13,089 bases of DNA from Saprospiraceae bacterium. GTDB taxonomy: Bacteria; Bacteroidota; Bacteroidia; Chitinophagales; Saprospiraceae. The stretch lies in contig JADZBJ010000295.1 in assembly GCA_020852155.1 (NCBI GenBank), positions 1-13,089 of the forward strand. The letters are read 5' to 3'. Below are positions 6,839 through 11,899 of this stretch, in pieces (position 1 is the stretch's first letter; the number at the start of each line of letters is the position of its first letter). The notes below the pieces were generated by a model. The model had not been told where the DNA came from. It did no database searches and saw only the letters and a list, made by a program, of their open reading frames with translations. Made by a program: the position numbers and the translations under genes.

Positions 6839-9022
6839 TCATTTTTTCTGGGCAAACAGCCATTCGAGCACATTTGGATTGTAGTAAACGGAATACCATA
6901 TTCCATGTGCCAGCGTCGAAAGTTCTGTGTATTTTACCTGGCTGCCAACCGATTGCAGCGCGTTGACAAATGCTTTTGAACAGCGCGGCGGTACGGTTTC
7001 ATCCAAAGCGCCGTGAAAAACCCACATCGGTACGTTTTTCACGCGCTCGGCGTAACGCACATCGCCGCCGCCGCAAACAGGCATGGCGGCCGCAAACAGG
7101 TCGGGTCTGCGCATGAGCATATCTATTGTCCCGAACCCGCCCATACTCAAGCCTGTGATGTACACCCGCGAAGGGTCAATATCCGGATTTTCACGCATGG
7201 TTTTGTCAATCAGATCGAGCAGAAGTTGACCTGTTGTTGTCGGGTTTTCATGAAACAAGTCGGGCCAGTCCGCGCTGGCCGGCCCCCAGCGATCGCCGGG
7301 TGGGCATTGCGGAACCAGGAGATAATGCGGATGTTTTTTGCGGAAGTCCTTTTCACAAAAAGCATGAACGCCATTGGTCATTTGCTCTTTGTTGAATGTT
7401 CCACGCTCACCTGAACCATGCAGAAAAATCACCAATGGAAATTTTTTCCCGGTTTCATGGGTTGGAACGGCCAGCCTGTACGGCAGGGAATGACCTGTTT
7501 TATCCTGAATAATACCACGGGTGAAAAACCCATCCGGGTCAAGTGGAATATTCGGGTTTGGACCTTGCATTGGCCCCGGAAAATCATCCTCGTCCGTTGC
7601 TGATTTAACAACAGACTTGTCTATCCAGCCGCCTTTAAATCCGGCGCGTTTCAATCCATTAACGATATAAGGATTGCGTTTCATCAGATCCCATAAAAAG
7701 CCGGAGCGATAATTTTCAATCATCAACACGATCGGGCCCTGGTCAATGCCGAGGTAATCCCGATCTACCCAGAACGGGTAGCCAGCCTGTGCATTGGGCG
7801 AGCGGCTCAGGTCGGTGAAGGTTTCGTTGTAACCATCGAAGAAACCATACGGCCCGACCGGCCAGCGTTTCCACATGGCTTCGAGGGCAGGCAGGCATAC
7901 TTCGGGCGCGAAAGGCAGGGAGGCAATGGCAGCAGTTGGTGCGATAGTGCCATCATCATCGAGGTAATCAATGGCCACCCCGCGCGCCGAGTATCCCGGA
8001 CAGAATATTTTCCGCCCCTGGTGGGTCATTTCGGCGTCCGGGCCGTCGCCAGCGGTTAAGCCCCAGATGTCAGGGCCATAACCGGCAAATTTTCCGGGAT
8101 TTTCAATACCATATTGACGTTGGGCCAGCACGGCGCGACGGCTGTTTTCAAAATAATCAAAACCGGCGCGTCGGCAATAATCATCCTGAATACCCCTGAA
8201 ATCAATCCAGCAATGGCTGTATTGATGGCCAAACAAAGGGCCGAAATTAACGTGGTCTTGTCCTTTGAAATTGGCGCGATAATACGTGTCGCACCATCTT
8301 TGCCAAAGTCCGCCGGGGACAGGATGCGTAGGCGAACCAAGCGCCATGATGTTCAGGATCATGGCTTCGTTGTAGCCGCTCCATTCGGCGGCCAGAAAAC
8401 CGTCGAGTTCCTGAAACCAGCCCATGCTCAGGCGGTGATGCTCGTTCATGAACCAGTTAAAATCAACGCGCCGATACAGAAAATCGGCTGTTTCACGAAT
8501 AGCGCGTTCGGTCGGATTATTGCGGTCAAAATAAGTCATGCACGACAGCACGCCCGCCATCAGGAGACCTGTGTCAATACTCGACAGTTCAACGGTCTTG
8601 AAACGACGCGCGTCGGCGGTGTTCAGGAAGTGATAAAACCAGCCCTTGTAGCCGGCAACGCCGGAGGCTTCGGGGCCTTGCGGCAAATTTTTCAGAAATT
8701 GCAGGGTGTTTAACACCCGTTCGGCGCATTGGGCACGCGTGATCCAGCCCCTTTCAGCGCCAACGAGGTAGGCCGACAAGCCAAATCCCGTTGCGGCGAT
8801 ACTCGAAAAATTATCCATCGGATAACGATCCGGCACCTGGTAGTTGGATTTGTGGGCTAAATCCCAAAAGAAAAGAAAATGCCTTTTTTGTACTTCATCT
8901 AATGAAAAAGGCGGATTTTCAGCCCCGATTTGCTGCTGTGATGTTTGTGCCTGTCCTGTCAACGCAACAAATAGCGTCAAACCAAGACAGCAGAGCAGGG
9001 GTGTCCAATTAATATCCTTCAT
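6839..9022 (-). CDS. Secreted two-domain enzyme: glycoamylase-like (PF10091, GH144-type) plus alpha/beta-hydrolase esterase
   Basis: A 727-residue protein from the ATG at 9022; a TTG three codons earlier is in frame but has no advantage. MKDINWTPLLCCLGLTLF then VALTGQAQ is a Sec signal peptide with no lipobox. Residues about 38-465 are a glycoamylase-like domain: FFWDLAH, ATGFGLSAYLVGAERGWITR, FYHFLNT, ELSSIDTGLLMAGVL, WSGYNEAMILNIMALGSPTH, GPDIWGLTAGDGP and APTAAIASLPFAPE. Some members of this fold (GH144) cleave beta-1,2-glucan; substrate here is uncertain. A short linker (about 466-500) leads to an alpha/beta-hydrolase (about 501-727) with HGSGERG (oxyanion region, 535-541), nucleophile Ser626 in GLSMGG, Asp674 in GALDET and His706 in LAHG, a complete triad. 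No T9SS tail, so it is probably periplasmic or released by another route. The pairing suggests one enzyme that de-esterifies and cuts an acylated glucan (inference). Downstream, after 102 bases, is the T9SS adhesin gene, with its own promoter match. Confidence 0.87.
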   Translation of the reverse strand: MKDINWTPLLCCLGLTLFVALTGQAQTSQQQIGAENPPFSLDEVQKRHFLFFWDLAHKSNYQVPDRYPMDNFSSIAATGFGLSAYLVGAERGWITRAQCAERVLNTLQFLKNLPQGPEASGVAGYKGWFYHFLNTADARRFKTVELSSIDTGLLMAGVLSCMTYFDRNNPTERAIRETADFLYRRVDFNWFMNEHHRLSMGWFQELDGFLAAEWSGYNEAMILNIMALGSPTHPVPGGLWQRWCDTYYRANFKGQDHVNFGPLFGHQYSHCWIDFRGIQDDYCRRAGFDYFENSRRAVLAQRQYGIENPGKFAGYGPDIWGLTAGDGPDAEMTHQGRKIFCPGYSARGVAIDYLDDDGTIAPTAAIASLPFAPEVCLPALEAMWKRWPVGPYGFFDGYNETFTDLSRSPNAQAGYPFWVDRDYLGIDQGPIVLMIENYRSGFLWDLMKRNPYIVNGLKRAGFKGGWIDKSVVKSATDEDDFPGPMQGPNPNIPLDPDGFFTRGIIQDKTGHSLPYRLAVPTHETGKKFPLVIFLHGSGERGTFNKEQMTNGVHAFCEKDFRKKHPHYLLVPQCPPGDRWGPASADWPDLFHENPTTTGQLLLDLIDKTMRENPDIDPSRVYITGLSMGGFGTIDMLMRRPDLFAAAMPVCGGGDVRYAERVKNVPMWVFHGALDETVPPRCSKAFVNALQSVGSQVKYTELSTLAHGIWYSVYYNPNVLEWLFAQKK

Positions 9023-9046
9023 AAGCGACAAGTCAATTGTTCAGGC

Positions 9047-9074
9047 CAAAAATAGAACAACACGGCGGCATCAA
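9047..9074 (-). promoter_or_regulatory. Bacteroidota-type promoter for the glycoamylase-esterase gene
   Basis: On the minus strand TATTTTTG (complement of 9047-9054) is an exact TANNTTTG -7 box, with TTG (complement of 9072-9074) 17 bases upstream as the -33 box. Transcription would begin near 9040, leaving a leader of about 17 bases before the ATG at 9022. The promoter occupies the divergent gap with the DUF2007 gene and argues against the upstream alternative start of that gene. Confidence 0.6.
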
Positions 9075-9120
9075 CCCCATCCAAAACATAAATCACCCTC
9101 ATTCAACCCATTCTCCTATC

Positions 9121-9456
9121 ATGTCTGAAAAATTCGTTCAAGTCGCAGCATTCAATTTTCCGACCGACCCGGAAGTCGCTTTGTTTGAAAATATCCTTTA
9201 TGACAATGACATCCAGTTTCAGGTGCGCGATAGCGGCATCATCGGTCAGGACCCACTGCTCCAATCTGCCATCGGCGGCGTCAAGTTCTTTGTCGTGGAA
9301 TCCAGGGCCGAAGAGGCCCGCGAACTGTATCTGGAGTTCGCTCATATACACGGCATCAACACTGGCGAAACGGAAAGTGGCAAAGGGATGATTCAGGCAT
9401 TGATTTTTATCATAGCCCTGATCATTATTGGGTTTTTGATCGTTGCTCTGGGTTGA
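9121..9456 (+). CDS. DUF2007-like small protein with C-terminal membrane anchor
   Basis: 111 residues. The first 75 resemble the DUF2007 family (PF09413, 'putative signal transducing protein'): KFVQVAAFNFPTDPEVALFE, NDIQFQVRDSGIIG (29-42), GGVKFFVVES (52-61) and AEEARELYLEF (63-73). In this family the globular part is a small ferredoxin-like alpha-beta fold of unknown biochemical role. After a polar linker (GINTGETESGKG) residues 90-110 form one strongly hydrophobic segment that would anchor it with the domain in the cytoplasm. ATG 9121 is chosen because residues encoded upstream are low-complexity, unlike the family, and overlap the divergent promoter. It is divergent from the glycoamylase-esterase gene. 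No own TANNTTTG box was found. Function is not known. Confidence 0.75.
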   Translation: MSEKFVQVAAFNFPTDPEVALFENILYDNDIQFQVRDSGIIGQDPLLQSAIGGVKFFVVESRAEEARELYLEFAHIHGINTGETESGKGMIQALIFIIALIIIGFLIVALG

Positions 9457-9516
9457 TTTTTCCATTACCTCCTCATTTTGAATGGGTTATGAAAGATCGC
9501 GGCAAAGCGTAAAAAT

Positions 9517-9549
9517 TTTTCCACATTGAGTTATTAACAATGTGGAAAA
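9517..9549. promoter_or_regulatory. Inverted pair of DnaA-box-like sites (perfect 12-bp inverted repeat)
   Basis: TTTTCCACATTG (9517-9528) and CAATGTGGAAAA (9538-9549) are perfect reverse complements around a 9-base loop. Each arm contains TTTTCCACA, which fits the E. coli-type DnaA-box consensus TTWTNCACA. A third copy, TGTGGAAAA, is at 9607-9615. In E. coli, DnaA boxes control nrdAB, which is the basis for proposing DnaA here. Alternatives are an unknown dimeric repressor, or a weak terminator for the DUF2007 gene ending 60 bases upstream. Confidence 0.5.
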
Positions 9550-9550
9550 G

Positions 9551-9583
9551 ATTTGATTTTTTATTTAGTATTGAAAATCAAAT
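9551..9583. repeat. Perfect 10-bp AT-rich inverted repeat
   Basis: ATTTGATTTT (9551-9560) and AAAATCAAAT (9574-9583) are perfect reverse complements with a 13-base loop. It begins one base after the DnaA-box-like pair, so two palindromes stand in tandem. It could be an operator or an easily melted segment. No known regulator is recognised. Confidence 0.6.
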
Positions 9584-9615
9584 AGTTATAATAGTTATTA
9601 ACATTGTGTGGAAAA

Positions 9616-9651
9616 TTTAGGCCCAAACGCTCTTTATTCTTCGTAGATTTG
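9616..9651 (+). promoter_or_regulatory. nrdB: Candidate nrdB promoter
   Basis: TAGATTTG (9644-9651) fits the Bacteroidota -7 box TANNTTTG. The best -33 candidate is TTTA (9616-9619), an imperfect TTTG, 24 bases upstream. The -7 box lies in the small palindrome CGTAG-ATTTGC-CTACG. Transcription would start near 9658 and give a leader of about 160 bases. The third DnaA-box-like site (9607-9615) abuts the -33 position, where a bound protein would interfere with or assist polymerase. Confidence 0.4.
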
Positions 9652-9654
9652 CCT

Positions 9655-9687
9655 ACGCTTTTGCGGAATTCACTTTCGGAAAAGCGT
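9655..9687 (+). other. Leader stem-loop upstream of nrdB
   Basis: ACGCTTTT (9655-9662) and AAAAGCGT (9680-9687) form a perfect 8-bp stem with a 17-base loop, followed by TTT. It sits at the start of the predicted nrdB leader. It may be a leader structure or an operator. Confidence 0.45.
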
Positions 9688-9733
9688 TTTAACCCGCCCG
9701 ACGACATTTACAATTGATTTTCAGGATTACAAT

Positions 9734-9767
9734 GCCCGCAGACTCAGGTCCGGGCCGCGCTTTTTTT
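9734..9767 (+). terminator. Terminator- or attenuator-like hairpin in the nrdB leader
   Basis: GCCCG (9734-9738) pairs with CGGGC (9751-9755), extended inside by GAC/GTC around a TCAG loop with a two-base CA bulge. Five bases later comes a run of seven T (9761-9767). It resembles an intrinsic terminator but lies about 50 bases before the nrdB start, so it is either an attenuator or the end of an upstream transcript. The offset between stem and T run weakens the call. Confidence 0.45.
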
Positions 9768-9819
9768 ATCCTGGAAAGCGGTTGCTGCAGACACTACAAA
9801 CCTTAATATTCATAAATTA

Positions 9820-10821
9820 ATGCACATGGTGGCTGAAATGACAACGACGCAGGCTCAAGAACCCATTCTGGCCGAAAACCCGGATCGCTTTGTGATCCTG
9901 CCGATCAAGTACCCTCAAGTTTGGGAAATGTACAAAACTGCCGAAGCCTCTTTCTGGACGGCGGAGGAGATTGACCTGGCGCCTGACCTGAATGACTGGG
10001 AGAATAAACTCACCAACGACGAGCGGCATTTCATCAAGCACGTGCTGGCCTTCTTTGCGGCCTCGGATGGTATCGTCAATGAAAACCTGGTGTTGAACTT
10101 CATGCGTGAAGTGCAAATACCTGAAGCGCGTTGTTTTTACGGATTTCAGGTGGCCATTGAGAACATCCACGCCGAGATGTACTCACTCCTGATTGACACC
10201 TATATTAAAGACCCAAGCGAAAAGGATTTCCTGTTCCACGCCCTGCAAAACCTGCCTTGCGTATCCAAGAAAGGCGAATGGGCATTGCGCTGGATCGAAC
10301 AATCGCCCACTTTCGCGCACCGGCTGATCGCCTTTGCAGCCGTAGAAGGCATCTTTTTCAGCGGCTCGTTCTGCTCGATTTTCTGGTTGAAAAAACGCGG
10401 CCTCATGCCCGGACTGACGTTCTCCAACGAACTCATCAGCCGCGATGAAGGCCTGCACTGCGATTTTGCCTGCCTGCTCTATTCCATGATGCAAGGGCAA
10501 CTCGAGGAGAAAGAGGTGCAAGCCATCATTACAGAAGCCGTCTCATTCGAAAAAGAGTTTGTCACCGACGCCCTGCCGGTTTCGCTCATCGGCATGAATG
10601 CCGACATGATGAGCCAATATATCGAGTTTGTAGCCGACCGTCTGTTGATATCGCTGGGTTGCGCCAAAGTGTACAACGCCGTCAATCCGTTCCCGTGGAT
10701 GGACATGATCTCCATTCAGGGCAAGACCAATTTCTTCGAAAAACGCGTCGGCGATTACCAGAAAGCAGGTGTCAAAGCCTCGCGCGAAGACCAGGCATTT
10801 TCTATGGATGCAGATTTTTGA
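9820..10821 (+). CDS. nrdB: Class I ribonucleoside-diphosphate reductase, small (radical-generating) subunit
   Basis: A 333-residue R2 subunit of the eukaryote-like branch. It houses a diiron-tyrosyl radical and passes it to the large subunit, which reduces ribonucleoside diphosphates to deoxy forms in the cytoplasm. All metal ligands are visible: Asp83 (SDG), Glu114 and His117 (IENIH), Glu176 (VEG), Glu210 and His213 (RDEGLH). The radical tyrosine is Tyr121 (AEMYSLLID), so it is not a tyrosine-less variant. The C-terminal tail FSMDADF closely resembles the eukaryotic R2 tail that docks on R1, and Tyr313 (GDYQ) matches the radical-relay tyrosine. Spacing of Asp83, Glu114, His117 and Tyr121 equals that of mouse R2. 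Start: first of three nearby ATGs (9820, 9826, 9838), after an A/T-rich leader. nrdA follows, but only after a separate small gene. Confidence 0.97.
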   Translation: MHMVAEMTTTQAQEPILAENPDRFVILPIKYPQVWEMYKTAEASFWTAEEIDLAPDLNDWENKLTNDERHFIKHVLAFFAASDGIVNENLVLNFMREVQIPEARCFYGFQVAIENIHAEMYSLLIDTYIKDPSEKDFLFHALQNLPCVSKKGEWALRWIEQSPTFAHRLIAFAAVEGIFFSGSFCSIFWLKKRGLMPGLTFSNELISRDEGLHCDFACLLYSMMQGQLEEKEVQAIITEAVSFEKEFVTDALPVSLIGMNADMMSQYIEFVADRLLISLGCAKVYNAVNPFPWMDMISIQGKTNFFEKRVGDYQKAGVKASREDQAFSMDADF

Positions 10822-11041
10822 TTGATTCGATTAAGTCCGATTGATCCGATTAAATCCGATTGCACACGTTGCGTAAATTTTCTTAGTGTCTCTTCGTGAT
10901 TCTTAGTGCCTTCGTGGTGAAAACGCAGATTGCGCGGATATTTCTTGATTGACGCGGATTTCCCTCCTTCAGAAAGTGAAAAAATCGGATCAATCGGATT
11001 TAATCGAATCAATCGAATCAATCTAACTAACTGAATTTAAA
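10822..11041. repeat. Repeat element between nrdB and the small secreted-protein gene
   Basis: A 220-base gap filled by repeats. Left arm 10822-10861 is built of 9- to 10-base units of the type TTGATTCGA/TCCGATTGA. A 44-bp core lies at 10878-10921. The right arm 10983-11023 has the same units in inverted form (AATCGGATC, AATCGAATC). The same element type recurs at 11651-11899 on the other side of the next gene. No promoter box was found. Confidence 0.8.
10878..10921 (+). repeat. 44-bp interspersed repeat, copy 1
   Basis: Begins TTTTCTTAGTGTCTCTTCGT and ends CTTCGTGGTGAA. It is itself two imperfect direct halves, each starting TCTTAGTG and containing TTCGTG. Copies 2 (11710-11753) and 3 (11803-11846) differ at only a few bases. 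Similar 'TTAGTG..CTTCGTGGTGAA' motifs are familiar from intergenic DNA of Bacteroidota (recollection, not a search). Confidence 0.85.
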
Positions 11042-11650
11042 ATGATAAAACGCCTGCTTGTCTTGTTTCTGGTCGTGGGCTTTTTAAACGTCCTTTTGGC
11101 CCAGAGCAAAAAGGAACTGAAAGCCTCCCTGACGCAAGACCTCATAACATATCGGCAACTGACGGAGGAAGGTAAAATTGCTGAATTGCTCGAGTATATG
11201 CCACCGAAGATGTTTGATCTGTACCCGCGCGACTCGTTAGTAAATCTCTTGGTCAGTAGCATGGACAACGAACTCCTGAAAATGGAGATGAAAGGCATGA
11301 GCATCGGAAAAATTCCCAAAATCCAGCGCGCTGACACCTGTCACTGGGTATTGATACCTTATGATGCTGAAATGGACATGCAACTGAAAGATTCCACGGC
11401 TTCGTTTGTCGGTATATTCATCGGCATGATGAAAGCACAGTTTGGCCGCGAAAACGTGACAGAAACCCGAAAAGGATTGTACCGGGTGGCCATGAAAGAC
11501 AAAAAGTTAATTGCCTGCCGGACTGTTTCAGATAAACACTGGTATTTCATCGAGGATAAACGAAACGAAAAAGGCGCCGAAGGTCGCCGCCAGCGCGGAA
11601 TACTGGAAATGGTGCTGCCAGAGGCAGTATTGAAAGCCTTGGGGGATTGA
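11042..11650 (+). CDS. Small secreted protein of unknown function between nrdB and nrdA
   Basis: 202 residues, not recognised as any named family. MIKRLLVLFLVVGFLNVLLA followed by QSKKE is a clear Sec signal peptide with no lipobox cysteine, so the mature protein (about 182 residues) is periplasmic or secreted. The mature part begins with a charged helical stretch (ELKASLTQDLITYRQL, then EGKIAELLEYMPPKMFDL) and continues with alternating strands ending GLYRVAMKDKKLIACRT and HWYFIEDKR. The helix-then-sheet pattern is reminiscent of NTF2-like periplasmic proteins, but that is a weak guess. There are two cysteines after the signal (CHWVLIPY and ACRT). ATG 11042 is preceded by TTTAAA. It shares direction with nrdB and nrdA but has no evident role in dNTP synthesis. 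Both flanks are repeat elements of one family, so it may have been inserted or may vary between relatives. Confidence 0.75.
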   Translation: MIKRLLVLFLVVGFLNVLLAQSKKELKASLTQDLITYRQLTEEGKIAELLEYMPPKMFDLYPRDSLVNLLVSSMDNELLKMEMKGMSIGKIPKIQRADTCHWVLIPYDAEMDMQLKDSTASFVGIFIGMMKAQFGRENVTETRKGLYRVAMKDKKLIACRTVSDKHWYFIEDKRNEKGAEGRRQRGILEMVLPEAVLKALGD

Positions 11651-11709
11651 TTTGATTTTTAGATTGATTCGATTAAGTCCGATTGATTCGATTGCATGCG
11701 TGGGGTAGA

Positions 11710-11753
11710 TTTTCTTAGTGTCTCTACGTGATCCTTAGTGCCTTCGTGGTGAA
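11710..11753 (+). repeat. 44-bp interspersed repeat, copy 2
   Basis: Same 44-base unit as 10878-10921, with CTACGTGATCC in place of CTTCGTGATTC. Same orientation as the other two copies. Confidence 0.85.
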
Positions 11754-11755
11754 TT

Positions 11756-11802
11756 AATCGAACCAATCGAACCAATCGAATCAATCGAATCAATCGAATC
11801 AA
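11756..11802. repeat. 9-bp tandem repeat, 5 units
   Basis: Two units of AATCGAACC (11756-11764, 11765-11773) followed by three of AATCGAATC (11774-11782, 11783-11791, 11792-11800) and a partial AA. Related units in the opposite orientation flank the other end of the element. As 9 is a multiple of 3 the array is open on the minus strand, but that frame is not a credible gene. Confidence 0.85.
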
Positions 11803-11846
11803 TTTTCTGAGTGTCTCTACGTGAACCTTAGTGCCTTCGTGGTGAA
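11803..11846 (+). repeat. 44-bp interspersed repeat, copy 3
   Basis: Third copy, 93 bases after copy 2, with CTGAGTG and CGTGAACC as its differences. It is followed by another AATCGAATC-type arm that runs to the nrdA start. Confidence 0.85.
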
Positions 11847-11899
11847 AAAATCGAATCAATCGGATTTAATCTAAAAATCGAACCAATCGAATCAATAAT

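Larger units (their letters stand above)
9457..9819 (+). promoter_or_regulatory. AT-rich regulatory region upstream of nrdB
   Basis: 363 bases without a plausible gene. It holds, in order: a perfect 12-bp inverted repeat with DnaA-box-like arms (9517-9549), a perfect 10-bp inverted repeat (9551-9583), a third DnaA-box-like site (9607-9615), a candidate promoter (9616-9651), a stem-loop (9655-9687) and a GC-rich hairpin with a T tract (9734-9767). The stretch 9550-9606 is strikingly AT-rich. The motif AGTTATTAAC occurs twice (9529-9538 and 9593-9602), each time just before a TGTGGAAAA site. The layout looks like a controlled promoter and leader for ribonucleotide reductase. Confidence 0.6.
11651..11899. 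repeat. Repeat element between the small secreted-protein gene and nrdA
   Basis: A 249-base gap of the same design as 10822-11041 but longer. Left arm: TTGATTCGATT-type units (about 11664-11691). Then the 44-bp core (11710-11753), a 9-bp tandem array (11756-11802), a second core (11803-11846), and a final right arm of AATCGAATC-type units (about 11849-11896) that runs to four bases before the nrdA ATG. No open frame or promoter box seen. A second core and array suggests local duplication of the element. Confidence 0.8.

Noticed and set aside
8114..8713. 199-codon plus-strand frame opposite the glycoamylase domain
   Set aside because: Antisense shadow; the minus strand carries conserved family motifs throughout this stretch.
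9590..9615. NrdR box (ACACWATATATWGTGT type) upstream of nrdB
   Set aside because: ATTGTGT fits one half-site, but the facing half (TTATTAAC) does not match and no second box at the usual spacing was found.
9517..9615. Chromosomal replication origin
   Set aside because: DnaA-box-like sites next to AT-rich DNA are suggestive, but only three sites are present, no dnaA, dnaN or other origin-linked gene is near, and promoter control of nrdB explains them more simply.
9457..9819. Cobalamin riboswitch upstream of nrdB
   Set aside because: No B12-box-like sequence was seen, and the leader is shorter than such riboswitches.
11659..11859. Minus-strand open frame over the repeats, encoding RLIRLIRLVRLV-type low complexity
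   Set aside because: It is the translation of the 9-bp array (a multiple of three stays open). Composition is not protein-like and there is no start context.
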